Source of the DNA: SHAN690 sp023262195
GTDB taxonomy: Bacteria > Bacteroidota > Bacteroidia > Flavobacteriales_G > Salibacteraceae
Direction: 5' to 3'
Assembly: GCA_038142005.1 (NCBI GenBank)
Contig: JAYQJE010000001.1
Coordinates: 62,001 to 126,000 of the forward strand
DNA: 64,000 bases
Positions 36,974 through 46,693 of the stretch are shown in pieces; the stretch's first letter is position 1, and the number at the start of each line of letters is the position of its first letter. The translations under genes were made by a program, and so were the position numbers. Below the pieces are notes generated by a model. The model saw only the letters and a list, made by a program, of their open reading frames with translations, had not been told where the DNA came from and made no database searches.

Positions 36974-37816
36974 ATGAGCACACTAAATTGGACCACGGTA
37001 AAAGAATACGAAGACATCACCTACCAAAAATGCCGCAAGGTGGCGCGCATTGCGTTTAACCGACCCGAGGTAAGAAATGCGTTTCGGCCAAAAACGGTGG
37101 CCGAACTTTATGGCGCTTTTCTCGATGCGCGAGAAGATACCAACATTGGAGTAGTGCTCTTTAGCGGTGAAGGTCCCTCGCCCAAAGATGGCGGTTGGGC
37201 ATTTTGCAGTGGTGGCGATCAACGCCATCGTGGGCATCAAGGTTATGTGGATGAAGAAGGGATGCCGCGTTTAGACATTTTGGAAGTGCAGCGCCTTATC
37301 CGATTTATGCCCAAAGTGGTGATTGCCGTGGTGCCGGGTTGGGCGGTAGGCGGTGGTCATAGTTTGCACGTGGTGTGCGACCTAACGCTCGCCAGTAAAG
37401 AGCATGCGATTTTCAAACAAACCGATGCCGATGTAACCAGTTTTGATGGTGGCTACGGTTCCGCTTATTTAGCCAAAATGGTGGGGCAAAAGCGTGCTCG
37501 CGAGATCTTCTTCTTGGGCCGCAATTACAGCGCTCAAGAAGCCTACGAGATGGGCATGGTGAATGCTGTAATCCCGCATGATGCGTTGGAGCAAGAGGCA
37601 TACAACTGGGCACTTGAAATCTTAGAAAAATCACCCACAAGCATCAAGATGTTGAAGTTTGCCTTTAACCTTACAGACGATGGTATGGTGGGCCAGCAAG
37701 TATTTGCGGGTGAGGCCACACGATTGGCTTACATGACCGATGAAGCCAAGGAAGGACGCAATGCATTTTTAGAAAAGCGCAAGCCCAACTTCGATGATAT
37801 TAAATGGATACCTTAA
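36974..37816 (+). CDS. menB: 1,4-dihydroxy-2-naphthoyl-CoA synthase
   Basis: A 280-residue crotonase-fold enzyme of menaquinone synthesis that closes the naphthoate ring from o-succinylbenzoyl-CoA. Diagnostic segments: ARIAFNRPEVRNAFRPKTV, the oxyanion-hole stretch FCSGGDQRHRG (78-88), VPGWAVGGGHSLHVVCDLTL and DVTSFDGGYGSAYLA, plus the C-terminal MTDEAKEGRNAFLEKRKP. Length is typical. Codon use is noticeably richer in GC than in the neighbours. It stands alone; the other men genes are not in this window. Confidence 0.95.
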   Translation: MSTLNWTTVKEYEDITYQKCRKVARIAFNRPEVRNAFRPKTVAELYGAFLDAREDTNIGVVLFSGEGPSPKDGGWAFCSGGDQRHRGHQGYVDEEGMPRLDILEVQRLIRFMPKVVIAVVPGWAVGGGHSLHVVCDLTLASKEHAIFKQTDADVTSFDGGYGSAYLAKMVGQKRAREIFFLGRNYSAQEAYEMGMVNAVIPHDALEQEAYNWALEILEKSPTSIKMLKFAFNLTDDGMVGQQVFAGEATRLAYMTDEAKEGRNAFLEKRKPNFDDIKWIP

Positions 37817-37839
37817 TTCGAAGAACAGTAATTCAATAA

Positions 37840-38001
37840 CTTCTGAAAACCGCCAAAGCCGACATTGCATGTTATGACCTAAATACTATTCAATACAAGG
37901 AATACAAAGCGAAGAAAGGCGCATCAACCACCCTATCGGTTGATGGAGACTTTGTATACATCTACAAAAAGAAGAACATCACCAAGGTGAGCACGAAATA
38001 G
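37840..38001 (+). pseudogene. Orphan C-terminal gene fragment
   Basis: An open frame of 53 codons, without a start codon, after an in-frame TAA at 37837-37839. It ends at TAG 37999-38001 and reads like protein: CYDLNTIQYKEYKAKKGAST, VDGDFVYIYKKKNITKV. The regular beta-strand look and the following strong terminator suggest the tail of a lost gene. I do not recognise the family. Confidence 0.35.
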
Positions 38002-38021
38002 CTCAATCCATATAAAGGATT

Positions 38022-38062
38022 AACAAGCCCGACTTGATTCTCAAGTCGGGCTTGTTGTTTTT
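38022..38062 (+). terminator. Strong intrinsic terminator
   Basis: AACAAGCCCGACTTGA pairs perfectly with TCAAGTCGGGCTTGTT (16 bp) around TTC, followed by GTTTTTC. It lies just after the orphan fragment and before the DUF1059 gene. Confidence 0.88.
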
Positions 38063-38116
38063 CAACAACATTTGCACAGGGCTAAAAAGGCTGCGGATTT
38101 GTTCTAGTTTAGCACA

Positions 38117-38356
38117 ATGAAAACGATGACCTGCCACCAATTGGGTGGAGCTTGCGATACCAAGTTTCATGCAGAAACCTTTGAAGAAATGGCCAAGCTT
38201 AGCCAAAAACATGGAGTGGAAATGTTTGAGAAGGGAGATGCGGCACACCTCACGGCCATGGGCAAAATGCAAGCTATGATACAATCTCCAGAAGACATGA
38301 ACGAATGGATCAATGCTAAGCCAGCAGAATTTGACGCCCTTCCATACCACCAATAA
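38117..38356 (+). CDS. DUF1059 small protein
   Basis: A 79-residue soluble protein that matches DUF1059: MTCHQLGGACDTKFHAETFE followed by EMAKLSQKHGVEMFEKGD. The two N-terminal cysteines and the E-x-HG spacing are family features. Function unknown. It lies 12 bases upstream of the Sua5 gene and may be cotranscribed with it. Confidence 0.75.
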   Translation: MKTMTCHQLGGACDTKFHAETFEEMAKLSQKHGVEMFEKGDAAHLTAMGKMQAMIQSPEDMNEWINAKPAEFDALPYHQ

Positions 38357-38368
38357 ACTACGCTTGGA

Positions 38369-39325
38369 TTGATTCAAATTTCTTCGGATATCAATCGAGC
38401 TGCCACGATCCTGCAAGAGGGAGGTTTGGTGGCCATCCCAACCGAAACAGTTTACGGATTAGCAGGAAATATTTTTAATGAGTCGGCAATCAAAAAGATA
38501 TTCAAAACGAAACAGCGGCCACTGTTCAACCCACTGATTGTACATGTGAAATCACGTGAATATGTGAACGAAGTAGCAGAATACATCCCACCAAAAGCTA
38601 CACAACTTGCCGATGCGTTTTGGCCAGGTCCACTTACGTTGGTACTTAAAAAGAAACCAATCATTCCAGACCTCATAACAGCCGGCAAAGACACGGTTGC
38701 CTTGCGGATGCCCGATCATCCGTTAACTCAAAAACTATTGAACGTACTTGACTTTCCTGTGGCTGCCCCTAGTGCCAATCCATTCGGAAGAATAAGCCCC
38801 ACTAAGGCCGAACATGTGGCCAATTATTTTGCAGATGAATTAGAAATGGTATTGGATGGCGGTCCTTGCCAGAGTGGTATTGAGTCGACCATCATTGGTT
38901 TCGATGGTGATAATCCTATACTCTATCGTTTAGGCTCAATTTCAAAAGAAGATATTGAAGCGGTAGTTGGTCCAGTAGAATCAATCACTAAAAATGATAC
39001 TACACCAGATGCTCCAGGTATGCTCTCACGGCATTATGCTCCCACTACCCCAACTGTCTTGTCAAACAATGTGCTTGCAACAGTAATGAAGCATCAAGGT
39101 AAACGCATTGGCGTATTATTCTTTAAAACATTATTCACCCATGATCGTATTGCTGTAGCGCAGGTGCTTTCTCCCGATGGCTCAGAAAAGGAGGCCGCTT
39201 CAAATCTATATGCCGCTTTGCATGATCTAGATAAGATGAACCTCGATGTAATTATTGCAGAGCGCCTTCCCGACCATGGGCTTGGTGCATCAATCAATGA
39301 CCGTTTACTGCGAGCGACCAAATGA
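38369..39325 (+). CDS. sua5: L-threonylcarbamoyladenylate synthase, Sua5 type
   Basis: A 318-residue enzyme that makes threonylcarbamoyl-AMP for the t6A modification of ANN-decoding tRNAs. The YrdC domain shows GGLVAIPTETVYGLAGN, KTKQRPLFNPLIVHV, FWPGPLTLVL, TVALRMPDHP and AAPSANPFGRISPT. The GIESTIIGFDG to APGMLSRHYAP linker and a C-terminal Sua5 domain (~220-318) distinguish it from short TsaC. The start is TTG 38369. The stop overlaps the ATG of the Crp-like gene by four bases. Confidence 0.92.
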   Translation: MIQISSDINRAATILQEGGLVAIPTETVYGLAGNIFNESAIKKIFKTKQRPLFNPLIVHVKSREYVNEVAEYIPPKATQLADAFWPGPLTLVLKKKPIIPDLITAGKDTVALRMPDHPLTQKLLNVLDFPVAAPSANPFGRISPTKAEHVANYFADELEMVLDGGPCQSGIESTIIGFDGDNPILYRLGSISKEDIEAVVGPVESITKNDTTPDAPGMLSRHYAPTTPTVLSNNVLATVMKHQGKRIGVLFFKTLFTHDRIAVAQVLSPDGSEKEAASNLYAALHDLDKMNLDVIIAERLPDHGLGASINDRLLRATK

Positions 39326-39861
39326 CAAGTCTGATTGAAATTCTGCTGAAACTATTGGAACATCATGATGTTCCATTCAAGTCAAAAACCTTCCCACGAA
39401 ATCAATTTCTAAAAGATCCAAATACTGTTGACACCAACCTTTACTACATAGAATTGGGATCGGTTAGGGCATATATCATTGATGAGGACCAAGAGCATAC
39501 GATACGTTTAGGCTATCAAGGAAACTTCATTGCTGCCGTTGATTCCTTCATTACTGAAAAGTCATCCCAATTAGCTATTCAAGCGATTAAAAAGACGAAG
39601 GTGCGTGTCTATTCCAAGCAAGACTAGATGGGCTTCATAGAAGGCAATGATGAGGCAAAACAACTTTGGTTGCATATGCAAGAAATGCTCATATATACGC
39701 AGCTTGAACGTGAAATTGACATTCTCACTGCTTCGCGAAAAGCACGCTATGATCGTGTATTGGATCGCAGTCCACAATTGTTTCAAGAAATCCCGCTTCG
39801 TTATTTCGCATCCTACTTAAGGATGACCCCGGAGACGCTGAGTCGACTTAGAAAATCTTGA
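39322..39861 (+). pseudogene. Crp/Fnr-family regulator interrupted by an in-frame TAG
   Basis: One frame of 180 codons is divided by TAG at 39625-39627. Before it lies a cyclic-nucleotide-binding-type beta-roll (LYYIELGSVRAYIIDEDQEH, GNFIAAVDSFI); after it come the dimer helix and the winged-helix end (RYDRVLDRSPQLFQEIPLRY, YLRMTPETLSRLRK). The frame does not shift, so the lesion is a substitution (Tyr or Leu to stop, for example), either a real nonsense mutation or an error. Restart at the ATG directly after TAG could give a separate C-terminal piece with no sensor. The type (no strict cAMP-binding Arg-Ser motif) is common in Bacteroidota. Confidence 0.75.
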
Positions 39862-39918
39862 TTTGAATCAATTTTGGTGGAAAATGCCCCGCCCATCTTT
39901 GTGATCAAATAATTAAGT

Positions 39919-40476
39919 ATGAAAGCAACGAATCAAGAACTTGTCTCACACCTCGTTGATCTGACAAAGAAAAATCTCGAAAGAAGCAAGCAATTTGACA
40001 CATTGAGTGAAGCTCAACTCAATTGGAAACCAAGTCCAGAGAAGTGGAGCATTCTTGAATGCATGGAGCACCTTAATCGATATGGCGACTTTTATATTCC
40101 AGAATTTGAGAGACGCTTTGCCCATGCAAAACAGAGCAAATCAAAACGCTTTAGGAGCACTTGGCTCGGTGAGTATTTTGCACAATCTGTAGCAGCTCAA
40201 CCTAAGTTGAACAAAATGAAAACGTTCGACTATATGAATCCAGTAGGCAGCAAATTGACCAAGGCGCACCTGGATAAATTTCAATCACAACAGGGCCAAC
40301 TCATTGAAATTCTCGAAAATGCAATCGACCTCGACTTCAATAAAACCAAGTCATCCATCTCTATCAGTAAATGGATCACCATCAAAATTGGTGACGCGTT
40401 ACGTGTGGTAATCTACCACAATGAACGCCATATCGAACAGGCAGAGAAAGTCCGGAGTAAAATCAGGCAAACTTGA
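39919..40476 (+). CDS. DinB-family protein
   Basis: A 185-residue four-helix-bundle protein of the DinB/YfiT superfamily. Typical elements: LSEAQLNWKPSPEKWSILEC, the metal-binding His in MEHLNRYGDFYIP, and the C-terminal YHNERHIEQAE with the other His ligands. Members are thiol-dependent metalloenzymes or of unknown role. TTTG at 39873-39876 and ATCTTTG at 39895-39901 give a plausible promoter 18 bases upstream. Confidence 0.82.
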   Translation: MKATNQELVSHLVDLTKKNLERSKQFDTLSEAQLNWKPSPEKWSILECMEHLNRYGDFYIPEFERRFAHAKQSKSKRFRSTWLGEYFAQSVAAQPKLNKMKTFDYMNPVGSKLTKAHLDKFQSQQGQLIEILENAIDLDFNKTKSSISISKWITIKIGDALRVVIYHNERHIEQAEKVRSKIRQT

Positions 40477-40519
40477 CCTCGAATAACCCTAGCAAAGGTG
40501 AAATAGCGGTATTGCAGCT

Positions 40520-41115
40520 TTAAAAAGACTTATTGAAATTCTCAGGATGACAGGCGGTCACATCTTTGTATAACTCTTCGAAATGCCCTTTGTCTTTTTC
40601 CCAATCTCCAGTTGGCACAAAGGGCTCAAACTGACCGACTACTTTTTTGTCGTAGTCAATAAAGTGTGCCACGATGTGCAAGTTGGTCTCTACCGCTGTC
40701 CAGTAAAATCCGGTTTTCCAACGATCAACGCGCCCACGAGTTCCTTCAGGCGTGAAGGTGATTTTCAATTCGTCACCACGAGCCAGCATTGACTTGAGCC
40801 GATCGGTAAGTTCATTCTTCTTGGATCGATCAACGGGAATGCCACCTGTCATGTGAAAGAACCAAGAAATACCTGGCTTAAAGAAAGAGTTTTTGATAAG
40901 GTATTTCGCTCTAATTCTATAAATCGTACGCGCTAATACACCGAGAATAAAGTCCCATTGACTGGTATGTGGGGCAACAATGATTATGCAGTTTTTTAAC
41001 TCAGGCCCAAAAGTTCCCTCAACTTTCCACCCAGCGAGTCTAATAATAAGTAGTGCTATTTGTTTGATGGCGCTCTTTATTGGTTTGCACAGTCAAAAGT
41101 AGTCCTTGGTGCCAT
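40520..41115 (-). CDS. 1-acyl-sn-glycerol-3-phosphate acyltransferase-like protein (start disturbed)
   Basis: A PlsC-type acyltransferase of ~195 residues. The catalytic HX4D motif is in VAPHTSQWDFILG, followed by KYLIKNSFFKPGISWFF, GGIPVDRS and the glycerophosphate motif TPEGTRGRVDRWKTGFY. The family acylates lysophosphatidate or related lipids at the membrane. The ATG at 40852 lies downstream of the catalytic motif and cannot be the true start. The frame is open back to TGA 41095-41093 without an ATG. ATG 41115 (MAPRTTFDCAN) lies in another frame and joins if one base slips near 41080-41095. Confidence 0.75.
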
Positions 41116-41128
41116 TGCAGCGCTACCT

Positions 41129-42556
41129 TCAGTTACTTTCCAAAAACTTCGGATGAAACCCAATCAAATGTAAGTGACTTGTTGCACGTGTAATGGCTGT
41201 GTATATCCATCGGTATAACGCCTTGTTTAACATCTCATCCGTAAGGTATCCTTGAAATAAAAATATCTTAGACCATTGTCCACCCTGACTTTTATGGCAT
41301 GTCACGGCATAGGCATACTTCACTTGAACCGCATTGAAATATGGATTCTGAAAAAACTTTTCGAAGGACTCATTGGGATCGAGGCCTCCAGAATCAATCA
41401 TAGTTTGCCGAAGGCGTTTTAACTCTTTTTGCAGGAAGGTTAGGCCCTCAAATTGCAAAGAATTTAACAGCAGAATCAGATTGAACGAGCCTATCTCCTC
41501 ATCCACCAGGCTTACTTGGCATTCCGCAAATTGGAACTCACCATACTCTGTGATGGCATAGACCCGATCTATATTGAGCATATCTCCATTCGCCAAAAAA
41601 TTTTGCCTTCTCCCAGGGATTTTCCAGTGGTAATTGTTCTTGACAACCATTAATCTATCACCCGACTCTATGATTTGTTCCCGATCAAAAATTCGAACGC
41701 GTATTTGTAAATTAAATTGATTAGCATCTTTATTAGAACGGCATATGATAAGCGCTTCGTTGGTATCAGGGTTAAAAGCATTATTCAACTCATCTTCCAA
41801 TTCGTCTTGCTCAAGGATGGTAACATCTCGATTGCGATCAGTCAATAGTGATAACCGCTCCCATTGTTCGCTTGCAATATCCTCGCGAAGTTTTGTAGCG
41901 TTTTCTAGGATAAGTGATGCTTTATCTTGCCTCACCACTTCACGTAGAGTATAATCAAACACTGGTCTCATTGTTATTTGACTCAGCTCGTTTTTATCCA
42001 GCGCTGGACTTAAATCCATGCCTACGGGTGGCAACTGAGCATCATCACCGATAAGAATCAATCGACATTTTTCTCCGCTGTTTACGTAGGCAATTAAATC
42101 ATGAATTAGAGAACGGTTAAAGTATCCATCACTCTGCGAAGCATCGCCAATCATGGAGGCTTCATCTACAATAAAGATGGTGCGCTCACTTTTATTTGCC
42201 ATCAATTCCATTGACATTCTGCCCGAACCATCATCTTTAACGGAATAAATTCTGCGGTGTATCGTAGATGCGGGGTAGCCGGAGTGTGCAGCCAATACTT
42301 TGGCTGATCTGCCCGTGGGGGCCAATAAAACCGTTTTTCTATCCACCGAATGAAACCAGCGAATTAAGCATCCCATAAGGGTAGTTTTACCCGTGCCTGC
42401 ATAGCCCTTGAGGATGAATACTGATTGTGGTCCACCATTAAATAGAAAGTGATATATCTGCTCAATTGCTAAACTTTGATCTTTGGTAAATGGCATATTA
42501 ATTTGTGCCGAAACCTCGTTTATAAAGCGTGTTTTATCCCACATATAGGCCGTCAA
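41129..42556 (-). CDS. RecD-like ATP-dependent DNA helicase
   Basis: A 475-residue superfamily 1B helicase. Walker A GYAGTGKTT, motif Ia LLAPTGRSAKVLA, Walker B IFIVDEASM, motif III LILIGDDAQLPPVG, motif V AYAVTCHKSQGGQWSK and motif VI RWIYTAITRAT are all present. It lacks the long N-terminal region of true RecD/RecD2 and stands alone, as is typical for Bacteroidota AAA/UvrD_C_2 helicases. A role in replication or repair is probable; the partner is unknown. Confidence 0.88.
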   Translation of the reverse strand: MTAYMWDKTRFINEVSAQINMPFTKDQSLAIEQIYHFLFNGGPQSVFILKGYAGTGKTTLMGCLIRWFHSVDRKTVLLAPTGRSAKVLAAHSGYPASTIHRRIYSVKDDGSGRMSMELMANKSERTIFIVDEASMIGDASQSDGYFNRSLIHDLIAYVNSGEKCRLILIGDDAQLPPVGMDLSPALDKNELSQITMRPVFDYTLREVVRQDKASLILENATKLREDIASEQWERLSLLTDRNRDVTILEQDELEDELNNAFNPDTNEALIICRSNKDANQFNLQIRVRIFDREQIIESGDRLMVVKNNYHWKIPGRRQNFLANGDMLNIDRVYAITEYGEFQFAECQVSLVDEEIGSFNLILLLNSLQFEGLTFLQKELKRLRQTMIDSGGLDPNESFEKFFQNPYFNAVQVKYAYAVTCHKSQGGQWSKIFLFQGYLTDEMLNKALYRWIYTAITRATSHLHLIGFHPKFLESN

Positions 42557-42643
42557 CTAGTATTAATGTTTTCCTAACAAACATCGCTTTTTAAGGATAT
42601 GAAAAATTGTAGATTTGCCCGTTTTCTAAACAAGATTTGTGTT

Positions 42644-43390
42644 ATGGATATAGCTAAAAAAATATGGTTTCCAGTTGTGCTAACCTTAGCAGGATTAATT
42701 GCCGTAATATCTGGACTAAACACTGAGCAGACTGGTTTTTTCATGTTGGGTTCCTTTGCACTCCTCATTGCTGGCGCAGTATCTGTGGTAGCAACAACGG
42801 TCGATTTAAGTAAAACTCTGCGTATGGCCATAAGCTCAGCACTATTGGTATTGATCGTGGTATTGGGCTATGCGGACTATCAGTCCATCAAAGTACCCAT
42901 CGATTTTCAGAATGAAAAAGAATATCGTTACGCTCACGTGGTGCAGCGTTTAAAAGACATCCGAACGGCTGAATTGGCCTTTAAGTCAAAGTATCAGCGA
43001 TATACAGGCAGCATGGACACCTTGGTGGACTTCGTAGCCAACGACTCTATTACGCTTATTAAAGCATTTGGTGAAGTACCAGATACAATGACTCTTGAGG
43101 AAGCAATTGCTGCAAATATTGTTGAACGAGATACGGTTATGGTTCCTGTGATCGATAGCCTTTTTGGCCCGCGTCATAGTGAAGGAAGAGCACATCCATT
43201 CGCAGTAGATTCTATGGGTTTAGTGCCATTTACAGGTGGTAAGAAATTTGAACTTCAAGCCGGTACAGTGGACCGATCAGGTACAGATGTGCCTGTGTTT
43301 ATGGCAAAAGATGGCGCTCCATTTGACAGGTCAGATCCTCGTATGGTTGGCTCAATGACTGATCCAAAAACCAATGGAAACTGGGAATAA
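42644..43390 (+). CDS. Membrane protein of unknown function
   Basis: From ATG 42644 the protein has 248 residues: two hydrophobic hairpins near the N-terminus (IWFPVVLTLAGLIAVISGL, FFMLGSFALLIAGAVSVVAT), another segment (ISSALLVLIVVLGYADY), then a soluble part with YAHVVQRLKDIRTAELAFKS. The latter resembles the helix after the membrane anchor in pilin-like proteins, but no prepilin cleavage site is seen. The 3' end overlaps the DUF3822 gene by 17 bases, so they are cotranscribed. I do not recognise a named family. Confidence 0.7.
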   Translation: MDIAKKIWFPVVLTLAGLIAVISGLNTEQTGFFMLGSFALLIAGAVSVVATTVDLSKTLRMAISSALLVLIVVLGYADYQSIKVPIDFQNEKEYRYAHVVQRLKDIRTAELAFKSKYQRYTGSMDTLVDFVANDSITLIKAFGEVPDTMTLEEAIAANIVERDTVMVPVIDSLFGPRHSEGRAHPFAVDSMGLVPFTGGKKFELQAGTVDRSGTDVPVFMAKDGAPFDRSDPRMVGSMTDPKTNGNWE

Positions 43391-44245
43391 GCTCAAGGTA
43401 AAGGAGAGCTTTGATGAGCATTTTGACCTGAGCTACTCGAACGAGCCTGCAGACATCTATATCTTAATTCTCGAGATTGGAGAGAAAACTCTAAAGGCCT
43501 GTTGGTATCATAAATCTAAGAACCTAATTACGGGATTTGGGTCCTATGACTTGTCTGACGGAATAACTGAGTCCTCGATTAAACGAATACAATCTCAACA
43601 CCCCTATCTTGCCTCTCCCTTTTCGGAATGTCTTTGTGTTTTAAACTCTAGAAACTACACCATAGCTCCGACTGATGCATCGATTGAGGATGGAAAAAAA
43701 ATACTGTCAATTTCGAATGAAATAGATGATGACAGCGAAATGGTCCGCCACAAACTCCTTAATACGAAAGGTCAAATTCTACAAGTAGCAGACACCCGCA
43801 CTCTTTCCACTTTGGATAAGGCTTTTCCAAACATCAAGTTTATATCGTGTTTGGGCGGTAGAATCGAATCTGCAATTAACCAGACAAGGAAATCGCAAAA
43901 CAAGTCCTCTTTCATAGCTCACATTGACAGCACTGATTTACACATCATTGCCATTGAAAATGGCGCGCTGCAACTCGCAAATAGTTTCTTTCAAACTGGC
44001 AAAGAAGACATCGCCTACTACCTGCTATTTGTGGCAGAATCGCTAGGATTGAATCCAGAACAAATTCCATTAACGCTTTCAGGAATGTTTCGATCGGTGA
44101 TGAAATATGGAACACCTTAAGCGACTATTGGAAAGATATATCCATCGAATCAGTCTTAGAAAATATCATCATCAATCAAAATATTGATTCACGACACAAA
44201 GCAAAGTATGACTACCTAAGCCACCATCTCCTTTGCGCATCATAG
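43374..44245 (+). CDS. DUF3822 protein, actin-like fold (one frame slip)
   Basis: A protein of ~290 residues of the Bacteroidota DUF3822 family, which is predicted to have an ASKHA/actin-like fold; function unknown. It contains ILILEIGEKTLKACWYHKSK and a second half with FIAHIDSTDLHIIAIENGAL and YLLFVAESLGLNPEQIPL. The frame stops early at 44120. Adding one T to TTT at 44088-44090 gives SGMFSIGDEIWNTLSDYWKD and continues to TAG 44243-44245, overlapping the rsmD start. The link DUF3822-rsmD is conserved in Bacteroidota, suggesting a ribosome-related role. Confidence 0.78.
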
Positions 44246-44765
44246 GTGGCACACATAAAGGCAGGCGTTTTGTGGCTCCCAAATCAATTCCTGCCAGACC
44301 TACAACCGACTATGCCAAAGAGTCGCTATTTAACATTTTGGAGAATCGAATTAATTGGAGTGAGGTTGAAGCCCTAGACTTATTTGCAGGAATTGGTGGA
44401 CTGAGCTTCGAACTGGCTTCTCGGGGTGCCGAGCAGGTGACTTGTATAGACAAAAACTTCCACTCCATTCGTTGGATATCAAAGCAGCAGGCTTTGCTCA
44501 ACCTACCAATTATTACAGTGAAAGCGATGCACTAAAATGGTTGGGGAAAGCAGAATCAAAATACGACTTGGTGCTTGCCGATCCGCCCTACAATTACGAT
44601 AAGTATGATGATCTTATCGAATTGGTGTTGAAAAAAGCCTTGGCAAGTAATGGGCTATTCATACTCGAACACAGACATTCACTTAACTTTGTTGACCACA
44701 GTAGCTTCACTGAAAGCCGAAATTATGGTGAAGTTGAATTTTCTTTTTTTCAAAATCAATCATGA
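44233..44765 (+). CDS. rsmD: 16S rRNA (guanine-966-N2)-methyltransferase (one frame slip)
   Basis: A methyltransferase of ~178 residues acting on the 30S subunit. It starts with TTG at 44233 (MRIIGGTHKGRRF, the usual beginning) and shows RPTTDYAKESLFNIL, the SAM motif ALDLFAGIGGLSFE and the catalytic motif LADPPYNYDKY. Adding one A to AAA at 44521-44523 gives TVKSDALKWL, joining the two parts. The gene overlaps the end of the DUF3822 gene (13 bases) and coaD (four bases), forming a tight operon. rsmD-coaD adjacency is common across bacteria. Confidence 0.92.
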
Positions 44766-45235
44766 CTAAGAAGGCTCTTTTTCCTGGTAGCTTTGACCCA
44801 TTCACACTTGGTCATGCTTCAGTAATTGAAAAAGCCTTGACTGTATTTGACCACATCGTCATAGGGATTGGTCAGAATTCAACAAAGTCGAGCTATTTTG
44901 ACCTAGAGCATCGAGTAACGTGGATAGAAGAAAACTATGCTTCTGAATCGGCCGTTAGCGTGGAATGGTATCAAAAACTCACGGTTGAATATGCGGCTGA
45001 AATCGGTTGTAGCCATATCATACGCGGATTGAGAAACCAAAGTGACTTTCAGTATGAAAGCAATATTGCTCACTTGAATAGGGAGCTTAATGCAGACATT
45101 GAAACCGTATTTTTCCTATGTGAACCAAAGTATGCGGCAATAAATTCAACCATTGTCCGTGAGATACATCGTAATGGTGGCAATATCAACGCTTTCGTAC
45201 CCAAAACCATTGCATCAAAAATCGAAATGATTTGA
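44762..45235 (+). CDS. coaD: Pantetheine-phosphate adenylyltransferase
   Basis: A 157-residue nucleotidyltransferase that makes dephospho-CoA from 4'-phosphopantetheine and ATP, the penultimate step of CoA synthesis. The family signature is complete: FPGSFDPFTLGHASVIEKA (TxGH-type motif), HIIRGLRNQSDFQYE and INSTIVREI at the C-terminal ATP site. Length is standard. The ATG overlaps the rsmD stop by four bases, and the TlpA-like gene overlaps its own stop by four bases. Confidence 0.96.
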   Translation: MTKKALFPGSFDPFTLGHASVIEKALTVFDHIVIGIGQNSTKSSYFDLEHRVTWIEENYASESAVSVEWYQKLTVEYAAEIGCSHIIRGLRNQSDFQYESNIAHLNRELNADIETVFFLCEPKYAAINSTIVREIHRNGGNINAFVPKTIASKIEMI

Positions 45236-46693
45236 TGATAAGATGTGCAGTCATCTTGTGCTTAATGCTGTCATTGGTCGACAGCATTAATGCAGTTCCT
45301 ACCACTGTGCAAGGCAATGCTTTCTCATACCGAGGCAAATGGTTGGAAATACACGAGTACACCGACTTGTTCACCTTTTCCAGCCAAAAGTTAGATTCAG
45401 TTAAACTTCCTGATCACGGTACGTTCAAGCTGTCTATCGATATCGACCAAACTGGACTTTACTTCGTAAAAATTGGCCGAATTCACGCCCATGTTTTTAT
45501 GATCCCCGGTGACGAGTACACGATTGTAATTCCGGAGCCTATCGAGATGGATCGCTTTTCTCCTGCTAAAAATGTGTTCGTTCAGCCCGAAATCTTCGAG
45601 GCGAATTCTAGACTTAATTATCACATCACAAGTCTTGAGGCAGATGTAAATGAGTTCTTCATTGAGAATACTCAGGAGGACTTTAAGCTGCGCAGTGGAT
45701 CCAAAATACGTGTATTGGCCGACACATTCATTACTCAGCTTAATGAAAAGTATGCAGAAGTTGAAAACGCTTTTTTTCAGGACTATTTACACTTTAAGCT
45801 TGCCGAACTATCGTTGGCAACTAGACACTCTAAAGCATTTGTTTTTCAGAATTATTTCAATGGGAAAACTCCTGCATATAGCCAACTCACTTATGCCAAT
45901 ACGTTTTCGATGCTTTATGACGGTCTATTAGAACCACATTCATTAAGTGCATATTTCTGCCGCTGACGCAATTATAACGGCAGATGTACATCGATTAAAT
46001 GATCTTTTGCTCCAAAATGAGTCAACCATTTCAAATGATGAAACTTCTGAAATGGTTATTGCGATTGAACTGCACAGACTTGGATCTACGGGTATCTATG
46101 ATCACAAAACCATACTTCGCTGCTACGATTCGCTTATGTCAATTTCCACAAACCCTCAAGTAAAAACAATCCTGAGAAACAGCACATCAAAAATGCTCAA
46201 GCTAGCGCCCGGTACCAAGGCTCCAAACTTCGTGTTTGCAGATGTGGTCGGAAATCTATACCGCATCAGCGAATATGAAGGTGGATTCATTTATATCCAA
46301 TTCTTCAAAAACTTCGATAGCGAAACGTTAAGGCAAATGAGCTTGATGAAGGTTTTAAAGGAGGGGTACGGTGCAGATATTGCGATGTTTAGCTTTAGTA
46401 CCGAAGAATCACTTTTGCGACTATCACAAATACCGAAGAAACACGATTTTGATTGGTTTTTCGGGAAAATTGGGTCTCCACAGAAGGTGATAGACTCGTA
46501 TGACTTACGAGCAATGCCTCAGTATTTTTTCCTAGACGAATCGCTGAATATCGTTCAAAACCCTACTCCACCTCCCGGAGGTGAAATTGAGAGGAAGTTC
46601 GCTAAAATTTGGAACGAACGTCATCCAAATAAAATGATGCCATTTAAGCTACAGCCTCCTCAAATACCAGAAGACAGCATCGATCAGAACTAG
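45232..46693 (+). CDS. TlpA-like peroxiredoxin/thioredoxin-fold protein (one frame slip)
   Basis: An exported protein of ~486 residues with a signal peptide (1-23), an N-terminal beta-sandwich (~25-120) of the DUF4369 look and a C-terminal AhpC/TSA-like thioredoxin domain (LAPGTKAPNFVFADVVGNLY, then RAMPQYFFLDESLNIV with cis-Pro). No CxxC is seen at the usual place (IQFFKNFDSETL), so it is probably redox-inactive. The frame changes around 45940-45947: after HSLSA the next frame reads ISAADAIITADVHRL. Such TlpA-like proteins are common periplasmic proteins in Bacteroidota. It overlaps coaD by four bases and converges with the Nudix gene. Confidence 0.75.
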
